Assembly (NCBI RefSeq): GCF_027484545.1
Contig: NZ_JAIXST010000105.1
Span: 1 to 36,496 of the forward strand
DNA from: Runella sp.
Lineage (GTDB): Bacteria > Bacteroidota > Bacteroidia > Cytophagales > Spirosomataceae
DNA length: 36,496 nt
Reading direction: 5' to 3'
This document shows, one piece after another, positions 7,092-14,169 of this stretch. The position numbers were made by a program, and so were the translations under genes. The number at the start of each line of letters is the position of its first letter. Positions within the stretch are counted from its first letter, which is position 1. The notes under the pieces are model-generated. The model saw nothing but the letters and a program-made list of their open reading frames with translations. It was not told where the DNA came from and searched no databases.

Positions 7092-7619
7092 TTACCCTTG
7101 GAATTGGGCTGAGTGCTGATTTTCTCTGTCGGTCTTGTGTCTGGCGAACCATTCCAAGTTTCGCTCCAAGGTGAAGGTATTATCGTAGATGTCCCGATAA
7201 TCTACCTTCAAACCGATACAGACAAGCTGTTTTCGGATTGGTTCGATTTCTTCCTGTGAATAATTTTCGATGTTTTTCTCAAACACGACCAAATGGGTAT
7301 TCGGCAAAATGACCTTTTTCACCGTGTCACTGAGCAATATATGCCAGTAGGATTTAGGATCTAAATTTAAACAATCACTGATGGCACTATAGTGATACCC
7401 CTGTTTGGTAAAGGTGAGCTTATCAATCATCATCGGGCCTAATCCATTATTTTGGATATGGATATAAAGACGCTTTTTTTGATCTCCCAAGTCAACCTGC
7501 CCCAGCGGTTTAAGTGATTTTTCGTTATGAATTCGTTGCAGATATAGTTGATAAAACGTGGCCAACAACGCTAAGACGGAAATACAGAGGGACAACAAAA
7601 CACACCTGCCTTTGCGCAT
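7092..7619 (-). CDS. Small membrane-anchored protein, copy 2 of 2
   Basis: 175 residues from the ATG at 7619. Same build as the 4792-5298 product: a short basic N-terminus (MRKGRC), one membrane helix (about 7-25), then a soluble domain with NNGLGPMMIDKLTF, the DPKSYWHILLSDTVKKVILP segment and a KVDYRDIY(D/E)N block. Overall identity to copy 1 is about three quarters. It follows the radical SAM gene on the same strand, but an intrinsic terminator (7638-7670) separates them, so it may receive only read-through. Possible roles are a membrane partner of the radical SAM product or an immunity-like protein; neither is shown. Confidence 0.75.
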   Translation of the reverse strand: MRKGRCVLLSLCISVLALLATFYQLYLQRIHNEKSLKPLGQVDLGDQKKRLYIHIQNNGLGPMMIDKLTFTKQGYHYSAISDCLNLDPKSYWHILLSDTVKKVILPNTHLVVFEKNIENYSQEEIEPIRKQLVCIGLKVDYRDIYDNTFTLERNLEWFARHKTDRENQHSAQFQG

Positions 7620-7637
7620 CAAAAATCAGGAAAAGAA

Positions 7638-7670
7638 AAAACACTCCCTGAATCATTCAGAAAGTGTTTT
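7638..7670 (-). terminator. Rho-independent terminator after the radical SAM gene
   Basis: AAAACACT (7638-7645) pairs with AGTGTTTT (7663-7670), with an inner stem CTGAAT / ATTCAG around a single C. Read on the minus strand, the hairpin starts 5 bases after the radical SAM stop and runs into a T-rich tract (TTTCTTTTCC). Confidence 0.8.
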
Positions 7671-7675
7671 GAGGC

Positions 7676-9076
7676 TTATATCATTTCGTAATCCCGTAGC
7701 AATTTCAAGCGTTCTCTGGCCTGAAGCTCATAGATTTGGGGAATAAAAGTATGGTAGAGACTGCATTGAGGGTCTTTGCCATTGACTCGGTAGATGGGAC
7801 AGCCACTGGTACAAACAGACTTGTATTTGCATAAGGAACAGTCCTTTGACTTTTGGTCTTCGTAATGACTGCCCTGCTCAATCATGTCCACCAGATCCAA
7901 TCCTTCATCGAAAATGGAAAAAGAAGGTTGTGAACTATCCCCCGCATGAACGTGGCAATAATTCAATGTCCCGTCCACATAGATGGCCCCGCCCGAAAAC
8001 CCCGACGCACAGGTTTGGAAGCCCAAAGCATTAAGTTTCAAATCGCAGAACTGATGACGACGCGAAAATTGCCAACCCCTTTGAATAGCTTCCCGCATGA
8101 TCGTATATGACTCCGACAGGTATTTTTCCAGTCGCTCCGCGTCAATGTCTTCTCCTTTAACAATCGAATAGCGGAACGGGATATCCAGCGCAATCAGGTA
8201 ACGTGTCAAATCGGGCAACCCTTCCAAGTTTTGGTTAGTCACCACCGTATTGACTGATACGGACAAACCATCAGCCAATAATCGCCGAAGGTTTTCATCA
8301 ACGATTTTGAAAGAACCAATACCATTCCGAAACGTCCGAGTGGCATCATGAGTGGCTTCCAAACCGTCCAAGGAAATGCCATAGCTGATGCCCTGCTCCT
8401 TAGAAAAAGTGATGATTTCATCCGTCAGGATGGTCAGATTGGTAATAAAAGAGATGTCCAGTTGGCAACCTAACGATTTTAACACTTCCTTGGCTTGAGG
8501 GATAAAGCTTTTCCAAGACTTGAACTGCGTCAATGGTTCTCCTCCTGCCAACCGAAATTTGACGTGGCGAATCTTTCTTTGTTGGACGGTTTGTACCAGC
8601 TTGTTAAGCAGTTGCTGTTTTACCTCTTCCGACATTCCCCCTGTGGTGTTTAGCGTCGAGATATAGCAATAACTACAGGAGAGATTGCAGCGATTGGTGG
8701 TGTGAATCCAAAAGTTGAGTGAAATGGGGGTAGCAGGACGCTCGGGCTGACTGAAATCTGTATCAAATCGAACAATCTCAGTAGCCGACAACCTTTGCAG
8801 GAATGCTTCGAGTGTATCGGAGGGAATACCCAACCGATGGGCTAACGTTTTGGTATCGGTCTGACCGTCAACGGCAGCCAAGACGTTATATTGGCTCCTA
8901 TTCAGAATCCGCAGAGAATTCGGATAGGCACAATTAACGACGTAGAAATGCTCCTCGTCAAGCGGACGTAAGAGCAGTTGAGGGGAGTTGATGGGAATCA
9001 CGGTCGTTTCGATTTGAGGGATCAATATATCCAGTGCAATCGCAATCGGTGGCCGGCGAGGAATAAACGTATTCAT
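7676..9076 (-). CDS. Radical SAM/SPASM protein with N-terminal PqqD-like (RRE) domain
   Basis: 466 residues. Residues about 34-105 (LLLRPLDEEHFYVVN, SQYNVLAAVDGQTDTKTLA) resemble PqqD-like winged-helix RiPP recognition domains. The radical SAM core has the CxxxCxxC cluster motif at Cys130, 134 and 137 and GGEP at 178-181. The SPASM region has Cys356, Cys374 and the cluster-type CxxC-x5-CxxxC at 413-426 plus Cys438, for two auxiliary Fe-S clusters. Proteins of this build modify ribosomal peptides or mature sulfatase-type proteins; the PqqD-like domain favours a peptide substrate. The ATG at 9076 is the only credible start because the frame is closed ten codons upstream. A terminator follows at once. 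Confidence 0.88.
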   Translation of the reverse strand: MNTFIPRRPPIAIALDILIPQIETTVIPINSPQLLLRPLDEEHFYVVNCAYPNSLRILNRSQYNVLAAVDGQTDTKTLAHRLGIPSDTLEAFLQRLSATEIVRFDTDFSQPERPATPISLNFWIHTTNRCNLSCSYCYISTLNTTGGMSEEVKQQLLNKLVQTVQQRKIRHVKFRLAGGEPLTQFKSWKSFIPQAKEVLKSLGCQLDISFITNLTILTDEIITFSKEQGISYGISLDGLEATHDATRTFRNGIGSFKIVDENLRRLLADGLSVSVNTVVTNQNLEGLPDLTRYLIALDIPFRYSIVKGEDIDAERLEKYLSESYTIMREAIQRGWQFSRRHQFCDLKLNALGFQTCASGFSGGAIYVDGTLNYCHVHAGDSSQPSFSIFDEGLDLVDMIEQGSHYEDQKSKDCSLCKYKSVCTSGCPIYRVNGKDPQCSLYHTFIPQIYELQARERLKLLRDYEMI

Positions 9077-9146
9077 CAGTGCCCATGCCTTGAGTCAAAA
9101 CGGAAATATCATCGAAGAGAAGGTCATTTTCAGAGAAGGAAATCAT
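8958..9146 (-). CDS. Candidate small leader-like ORF before the radical SAM gene
   Basis: A 62-codon frame starts at an ATG 70 bases before the radical SAM start and overlaps its first 119 bases in another frame. The part outside the overlap (MISFSENDLLFDDISVL) is acidic and amphipathic, like a RiPP leader; the overlapping part contains a Cys-x-Cys (ATDCDCTG). The large overlap makes chance quite likely. I list it only because a PqqD-domain radical SAM enzyme should have a peptide substrate and this is the nearest candidate. Confidence 0.2.
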   Translation of the reverse strand: MISFSENDLLFDDISVLTQGMGTDEYVYSSPATDCDCTGYIDPSNRNDRDSHQLPSTALTSA

Positions 9147-9177
9147 AGTAGATAAAAGTTATGTTGAATGGATTCAT

Positions 9178-9816
9178 TTATTTTAAACGGTTCATCAGGG
9201 TATAGACAGTACTGGGATGCCAGCGGCCAGCCCCGCGAAAAGTCGGAATACCGCGCTTATTCAGTTCCTGAGAAACGGAACGCACGGAGGTAATTCCCTT
9301 ATTTTTAAGCCGTTTCAGAAGCGGCGACAATTTTTGAGCAAATTCTTCGGCGGCTTTTTTATTGGCGATGGCAAGCATTGTTCCATTTTTCCCCAGGATC
9401 ACCCCTCGTCGTTTGGCCGCACTCAGCGCATCTTTCGTATTTTCGCTGATGCGCTGCCGTTGGTCTTCCGCTACCGCTGCCAGAATATGAATGGTGAATC
9501 GGTTGGCGTGTGGATTATCGGTTACGACAATTTCCACATTCGATTTAACGATTCCGGCAATTTGCTCTACGTCACGCCCCAGCCGATCAAGCCTTGCCAC
9601 TACCAATATTGCATTCATCTGCCTGCACAGTTCAAGTGCCTGTAACAGGCCAACCCTGCATTTACGGGTTGATTTTACTTCCATGACTTCACGGATGAGC
9701 TCATATTCGCTGAGCTTACAGTAGCTTTTCACGGCAATTTGTTGTGCTTCGAGTCCAAGACCACTTTTTCCCTGTCGGTGCGTTGAAACCCGATAATACG
9801 CAACTGCCTGTTTCAT
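9178..9816 (-). CDS. Serine recombinase (resolvase/invertase family)
   Basis: 212 residues. The N-terminal catalytic domain begins AVAYYRVSTHRQ with the nucleophile Ser11, followed by LGLEAQ, ARLDRLGRDV and the AEDQRQRISENTKDAL long helix. A short C-terminal segment (about 170-212) has GITSVRSVSQELNKRGIPTFRG and WHPSTVYTLMNRL, a recombinase-type helix-turn-helix. The family cuts and rejoins DNA at short crossover sites through a Ser-DNA link. It lies within the mobile part of the island, and inverted repeats just upstream (9848-9994) could be its sites. It ends 32 bases before the small ORF that precedes the radical SAM gene. Confidence 0.9.
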   Translation of the reverse strand: MKQAVAYYRVSTHRQGKSGLGLEAQQIAVKSYCKLSEYELIREVMEVKSTRKCRVGLLQALELCRQMNAILVVARLDRLGRDVEQIAGIVKSNVEIVVTDNPHANRFTIHILAAVAEDQRQRISENTKDALSAAKRRGVILGKNGTMLAIANKKAAEEFAQKLSPLLKRLKNKGITSVRSVSQELNKRGIPTFRGAGRWHPSTVYTLMNRLK

Positions 9817-9847
9817 AATCCATTACATCCGATTTTGTCCGCAGGTT

Positions 9848-9859
9848 AACCATCGTTTA
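9848..9859. repeat. 12-base inverted copy of the downstream hairpin core
   Basis: AACCATCGTTTA is the exact reverse complement of TAAACGATGGTT at 9969-9980. The two copies lie 110 bases apart directly upstream of the serine recombinase gene. They may be recombinase half-sites. Confidence 0.4.
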
Positions 9860-9956
9860 TATTTGAACAGATTTGTTTTAAAATCCGGTTAGTCGTGCTG
9901 AGAAGAGATTGAAATACAGGGCGTTGCGAAAGAGGAGGAAGCTAAAAAAGAAAAGT

Positions 9957-9994
9957 TTTGTCTATGGGTAAACGATGGTTTACTCATAGACAAA
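9957..9994 (-). terminator. Long hairpin, probable terminator for the 10104-10415 gene
   Basis: Arms of 16 bases (9957-9972 and 9979-9994; one G-T mismatch, a G-U wobble in one RNA strand) close a 6-base loop CGATGG. On the minus strand it is followed by CTTTTCTTTTTT, as expected of an intrinsic terminator. Its inner part is shared with the repeat at 9848-9859, so a recombinase site is an alternative. Confidence 0.55.
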
Positions 9995-10103
9995 TTATTC
10001 AGAAGAAATATTTTCGGAACCTATTTCGTTGCTTCACTCGTGCCAACTTAAAACTAAATGTTAGTTTTTTATAGCTACAATAAATTGTTCGCAACCCGAA
10101 AAA

Positions 10104-10415
10104 TCACTCAAAAAGACTCAACTGTGCGATGGACTTTTCATGAATAAGAAAATCAACGGTTTCCTTTTCCCGTTCATAGAGTTTGCTTAATCGGCGCGGC
10201 ATACCGTAATAGGTATCATTGATATTGTAAGCCGGCCATTTGGAACCGGGCTGCCATTGGCCTTCATCATTCCATTGGTATTCCGTGCAGAGACGCTTTC
10301 GGTCTTCTTCCAAGTCTCTCTGCGTCGCACATTCTTTAATCACCAACCGCCATAGCGTTTTTCCTATTTTTATCGGCTGACTTGTATAGCGGATTTGCTG
10401 ACTGATTGTTTCCAT
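10104..10415 (-). CDS. Hypothetical protein, 103 residues
   Basis: I chose the ATG at 10415 (METISQQIRYTSQPIKIG) over a longer frame that extends into the GC-rich leader, because a Shine-Dalgarno AGGAGA (10421-10426) stands 5 bases before it. The protein is charged and soluble, with ECATQRDLEEDRKRL, an aromatic middle (WPAYNINDTYYGMPRRL) and a C-terminus ending IAQLSLFE. I do not recognise the family. The setting between a recombinase and a DUF2958 gene, plus the GC-rich leader, suggests a mobile-element cargo or maintenance gene. Confidence 0.6.
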   Translation of the reverse strand: METISQQIRYTSQPIKIGKTLWRLVIKECATQRDLEEDRKRLCTEYQWNDEGQWQPGSKWPAYNINDTYYGMPRRLSKLYEREKETVDFLIHEKSIAQLSLFE

Positions 10416-10620
10416 TACTATCTCCTTTTGGGAATGGGTTGCACAGATGCAACCTTGGCTCCCGCCGAGGGTGGGGGTAGCAAACGCAGGGGCGGCCAAG
10501 GCCGAGGGGAATCACCCGACCTGCACGAAACACCGTGAAGGAAGGTGGGGGATACGGCCCGGGCCGTTTATCGATGACCCTTGCGGCGCGAGGGGGAAGT
10601 CCCTTAGTCGAGTTTATTTC
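10416..10620 (-). promoter_or_regulatory. GC-rich structured leader / possible RNA element
   Basis: About 170 bases of very GC-rich sequence stand out sharply from the flanks. It contains several strong hairpins: GGTTGCA (10437-10443) with TGCAACC (10448-10454) immediately before the Shine-Dalgarno; CTTGGC/GCCGAG around 10454-10469; and the perfect palindrome ACGGCCCGGGCCGT at 10553-10566. No convincing protein reads through it on either strand. It is most likely a structured 5' leader or cis-acting element for the 10104-10415 gene, or an origin-type site of a mobile element. Confidence 0.45.
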
Positions 10621-10709
10621 TTATTAATCAAACACCTTTTATTTCACCCGTTTTACAAATTCGATTTATGCTGAAATTCAGCTTCTTCCTCTGACAAAGG
10701 TAATTCCGC

Positions 10710-11135
10710 ATGTCCCGACTTATTCCTGCCGAACTCCGCGAAAAAATGATCGAAAACGCACGTGATATGCTCAAAGGTCGGGAGAATGACCACCCACCCA
10801 TTGTTAAATTGTTTTCCATTGCTGGCAGTGCTATCTGGTTGCTGAGCGAATTGAATCCATTTGAGCCTACTATTGCCTATGGATTGTGTGACTTGGGGAT
10901 GGGTTCTCCTGAATTAGGATATGTGTCTTTGGAAGAGCTTGAAAGTATTCAGCACCCTTCTCTTCCCATTCCTCTGATTGTACGGGACGAGCATTTTGAT
11001 GCGGAGTACCTGATGAGTGTCTATGTAGAAGCAGCACGTCAGTATCAGTCTATCACTGAAAATCCGGTCCATTTGCAGCAAGCGCATCAAAAATTGCTCA
11101 GTCAGCAGGCAAAATCTAAATATGTACCTTCCTGA
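10710..11135 (+). CDS. DUF2958 family protein
   Basis: 141 residues. The opening LIPAELREKMIENAR, then PPIVKLFSIAGSAIWLLSELNP and the core IAYGLCDLGMGSPELGYVSL are the hallmarks of DUF2958, a family carried mainly by plasmids and integrative elements. No enzymatic motif is visible and the function is unknown. It is divergent from the GC-rich leader region and converges on the AbiE pair. The usual family length is about 100-140 residues, so it appears complete. Confidence 0.85.
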   Translation: MSRLIPAELREKMIENARDMLKGRENDHPPIVKLFSIAGSAIWLLSELNPFEPTIAYGLCDLGMGSPELGYVSLEELESIQHPSLPIPLIVRDEHFDAEYLMSVYVEAARQYQSITENPVHLQQAHQKLLSQQAKSKYVPS

Positions 11136-11173
11136 TGGATGGATAAGGTCTTTTGGAAGAGTTATTCAAAGGA

Positions 11174-12157
11174 CTAATCATTTTGTACCAATTCCCACTT
11201 TATGGAGGCCAATCTCTGCCTGATCCGTTTCAATGTTTGTACTACGGCTTCTTCACGGGGTAACTCACCGAAAACCAGAGTCTTGAATGAACCTTGGTAC
11301 GTAACCCTTAACTCCAGCCATACACGGTCTAAATCACTAAAAATTAAAGCCTGTACCGGAGGATTATACAGCCAGTCTTTATTCGTTCTGAAACTCAATT
11401 CATCGTCTTTGGCGACTTTGTACAGCATTCCATCAAATTCACCGGAATCAAAAAAATCGCTGATGTTTCGTTGCGCCAACAGCAGGTGCAAATCATAAAC
11501 GTGGCGTATTTTATTTTTCAAATCAATGATTGGCGTTTCGGTATACGAAAACCGAACCAGACTCATGATTTTCTCACACACAGTTCGTGTCGGTGCCAGG
11601 ATGGGTACTTCAAAAGGCAAAAGTCCATATTCCTCCGCTATTCCCTCCTGCCCTTTTGCCTGCATCATCTGATACACAAAAGAACTGACTTTGCCTTTAA
11701 TCAAAGGCTCAGAGGAACCCAGCCAACTTGATTCTACGATAATCAGATCCCTCACCTGCCCAAATTCTCCGTCAAACATTTTGGAATAAGAATGGGCTGT
11801 TTTTCGTATCATCCCTTTTTTGTTGGTAATTCCGTCCACTTCCAGTTCAGGCAAGAATTCTGAAACGGCATTGCTGATCCGTTTCAGGCGTTCCTTTAAT
11901 TGATTGGCGGAAAGATTCGGGTCTTTCAACAACACCAAATCAATATCTTCCGAAAATCTGCTGATAAAGGAAAAGCATTTGGCCAGGGCTGTACCACCTT
12001 TAAAAACGGTAAATTCCGACAAAGGGCTCGTAAAAATACGTTGCAGAGTAAACGTGACCCAATAATCTTTTTCCACGTAAATCTCGGGCAAATTCAAATA
12101 CTCTGCCGTAATTGAGATCGCATCTGTAAACAGGTCCGGGTTTTCGTGTAATTTCAT
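11174..12157 (-). CDS. abiEii: AbiEii family nucleotidyltransferase toxin
   Basis: 327 residues, complete. VEKDYW (28-33), FKGGTALAK (52-60) and RFSEDIDLV (67-75) form the nucleotidyltransferase site. The IAEEYGLLPFEV and CEKIMSLVRFSY blocks follow, and a KIRHVYDLHLLL helix ends the conserved part. It should add nucleotides to an RNA acceptor and halt growth when the antitoxin is lost. The start overlaps the antitoxin stop by 4 bases (ATGA type), giving translational coupling. The fragment at 3-530 is a relative of the same subfamily, at roughly half identity. Confidence 0.92.
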   Translation of the reverse strand: MKLHENPDLFTDAISITAEYLNLPEIYVEKDYWVTFTLQRIFTSPLSEFTVFKGGTALAKCFSFISRFSEDIDLVLLKDPNLSANQLKERLKRISNAVSEFLPELEVDGITNKKGMIRKTAHSYSKMFDGEFGQVRDLIIVESSWLGSSEPLIKGKVSSFVYQMMQAKGQEGIAEEYGLLPFEVPILAPTRTVCEKIMSLVRFSYTETPIIDLKNKIRHVYDLHLLLAQRNISDFFDSGEFDGMLYKVAKDDELSFRTNKDWLYNPPVQALIFSDLDRVWLELRVTYQGSFKTLVFGELPREEAVVQTLKRIRQRLASIKWELVQND

Positions 12158-12882
12158 TGAATGTTCCAGTTGGAGGCCGTTTTCAGCAGAGACTTATTGA
12201 ATCCCAGGGTAAACTTAGTAAAAGGATTAAGGCTTTCTTTGAGCGGGGTCAAATCCAACCCGCTTTGAATTTCTTCCAAAACGGCTCCCAATAATGCCCT
12301 TACCCGTGGCGGATATAACAGGGCATAGGTGATCATTTGGCTTTGCCGTTCGTTGCTCAATGCCTTAATGCGAGTTTTGAAAATGGTCAGTGCCGACCGT
12401 ATATCCAGATCCGGGATTTGTTTTAGGTCCTTCATGGCATCCAGAAAACCCAGCATTTGATAATTATCTTCGGATACATCGGCGTAGCTTTTGACGGAAC
12501 TGACTTTGATGAAGCTGATTCCGCTCAGATTACGACGGGACCGACCGGCGATTTGAATATCGGATGGCACCTGAGTGGTCAGTCCCAGTTGATTATAGAG
12601 CCTTGTACCTGTGATGTAGGCTGTGCGCTGCTCCTTTTGGTACAGGTAAGGTTTAAGTAACTCCGCCTCATTGGGTCGTTTTCGACCAAAAACGGTCATT
12701 TTGGGCTTATAAAAGCGCCCTTTAGAGACCCTGCTGACCAATCCTTTCTTCTGCAACCGTTCCAGCGCCTTGGCCGCCGACGCAAACTCTTCCCGGCCAA
12801 TGGATAACCGGTCATACCCAAAGATTACATCCTCGGGCATATTCTTTATCGTTTGGGCTATTTTTTCAGCGACACTTATCAT
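12154..12882 (-). CDS. AbiEi-like antitoxin (DUF6088 type)
   Basis: 242 residues. A winged helix (about 1-60) contains IGREEFASAAKALERLQKKG and the wing VSRVSKGRFYKPKMTVFG. A conserved middle follows (RPNEAELLKPYLYQKEQRTAYITGTRLYNQLGL), then an all-helical C-terminal half that probably binds the toxin. It should repress its own operon at the TGTCAA dyads upstream. First gene of a two-gene operon with the toxin at 11174-12157. The ATG at 12882 lies only 4 bases after a TATATTTG box, so the message may be almost leaderless. Confidence 0.88.
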   Translation of the reverse strand: MISVAEKIAQTIKNMPEDVIFGYDRLSIGREEFASAAKALERLQKKGLVSRVSKGRFYKPKMTVFGRKRPNEAELLKPYLYQKEQRTAYITGTRLYNQLGLTTQVPSDIQIAGRSRRNLSGISFIKVSSVKSYADVSEDNYQMLGFLDAMKDLKQIPDLDIRSALTIFKTRIKALSNERQSQMITYALLYPPRVRALLGAVLEEIQSGLDLTPLKESLNPFTKFTLGFNKSLLKTASNWNIQ

Positions 12883-12886
12883 TCTG

Positions 12887-12957
12887 CAAATATAGCATAT
12901 GTGCCAAAATATGTCAAGTTTTGTGTTTTATTTACTTGACAGCATAAAATATGTCAA
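12887..12957 (-). promoter_or_regulatory. abiE promoter with TGTCAA operator half-sites
   Basis: On the minus strand the -7 box TATATTTG is at 12887-12894, with a TTG element 20 bases upstream inside an ACTTGACA site. Three half-sites are visible: TGTCAAGT (12912-12919), its inverse ACTTGACA (12934-12941), and TGTCAA (12952-12957). The first two form an 8-bp dyad with a 14-base spacer and overlap the promoter, as expected for AbiEi autorepression. Confidence 0.65.
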
Positions 12958-13106
12958 CGCTTATCTCCCTGGGCTACTTTACCACTTGATAAATATATGA
13001 CGATTTATTTGCAGGCTTACTGAAACTCCATTACTTTCCAATCATAATAACTTTAACTGTTTTACATTGGATTTTATGTGCCACTAAGCTTTCTTATATT
13101 TTTATA

Positions 13107-14168
13107 ATGACGCCAGAACAACTGACACCTGCAAAATATTTAGAAGGAAAAATATTACCCAATTATTGGATTGTACAAGAACCCATAACTAAACATCCAA
13201 ATGGATCGGGAGGCAATTTTTCGTATTCATACAATGTCCTAAATCAGAATACGGGTCAGCAAGCTTTTTTGAAAGCATTAGACTTTTCAAGGGCTTTAAG
13301 TGCGGCTGATCCTTTAAAGGCTATGTCTATTTTGACTAATTTGGTCAATTATGAGCAAAATCTATTAGAGATTTGTCGCAGTAAAAGACTAAGCAGAATT
13401 GTTTCTCTTATTGATTCAGGAAACTATCCCGCCTCAAATGGCGGCATAATTCCAGTTCCTTACTTTATTATGGAACTGGCTTCAGGGGATATTTACAACC
13501 AACTGGACTTCTCTCAAAAGATAGACCATTTATTAAATCTCCAAATTCTGCACAGTATTTCGGCCGCACTATTTCAACTACATTATAATGGGATAGCTCA
13601 TCAAGACTTGAAACCTTCTAATATATTAATTATCGAAAAAAGTCCTCATAAGTTAGGAGACTTAGGAAGAGCCGATTTAAGGAGTCAGCCCCCGCCTTAT
13701 GCAATAATGGATTTTGCCGGTGATCCGTCTTATGCGCCTCCGGAAGCTCTATATAAATCTGTACATCAAGATTGGATATTTCGTCGAATTGCGAGCGATG
13801 CTTATCAACTGGGCAGTATGATCGTTTTCCTTTATACACAGCTTAATATGACTGCTGTAATGAAAAATCATATATCTCCGAAGCATGATTGGAATAATTG
13901 GACGCAAACTTATAGGGAAGTTCTTCCGTATTTATACGTTGCCTTAGAAAAATCAGTTGATTTTTTTAAAGATCAAGTGGACGATAAAGAATTAGCCAAA
14001 GATTTAAGTGATATTATATTTCAACTTTGCGATCCTGATCCGACTAAACGAGGACATCCAAAATCAATCAATAAACGATTGAGTACGATAAGTTTAGAAA
14101 GGTACATTACAATTTTTGATCGATTGTTAAAAAACTATAGGGTAAAGAATTTTAGAACAAAAATTTAA
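13107..14168 (+). CDS. Serine/threonine protein kinase
   Basis: 353 residues, soluble, kinase domain only. Landmarks in order: a glycine-rich loop GSGGNFS (33-39), the ATP-binding Lys56 in AFLKAL, a hinge FIMELASGD (about 120-128), a catalytic loop AHQDLKPSNIL (164-174; HQD in place of HRD), GDLG (184-187; DLG in place of DFG) and APPE (210-213). The Asp, Lys and Asn needed for catalysis are present, so it is probably active but a non-RD kinase. Its stop is one base before the start of a TPR protein gene, so the two are surely co-expressed. The defence-island setting suggests a phage-triggered kinase; targets are unknown. Confidence 0.88.
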   Translation: MTPEQLTPAKYLEGKILPNYWIVQEPITKHPNGSGGNFSYSYNVLNQNTGQQAFLKALDFSRALSAADPLKAMSILTNLVNYEQNLLEICRSKRLSRIVSLIDSGNYPASNGGIIPVPYFIMELASGDIYNQLDFSQKIDHLLNLQILHSISAALFQLHYNGIAHQDLKPSNILIIEKSPHKLGDLGRADLRSQPPPYAIMDFAGDPSYAPPEALYKSVHQDWIFRRIASDAYQLGSMIVFLYTQLNMTAVMKNHISPKHDWNNWTQTYREVLPYLYVALEKSVDFFKDQVDDKELAKDLSDIIFQLCDPDPTKRGHPKSINKRLSTISLERYITIFDRLLKNYRVKNFRTKI

Positions 14169-14169
14169 G

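Noticed and set aside
10447-10674. Plus-strand ORF through the GC-rich block
   Set aside because: Open only because of base composition; low-complexity Gly/Ala/Pro/Arg text with no family, and the block looks like structured nucleic acid.
13107-14168. BREX-type PglW kinase
   Set aside because: The protein is only 353 residues with a bare kinase domain, and no other BREX genes are nearby.
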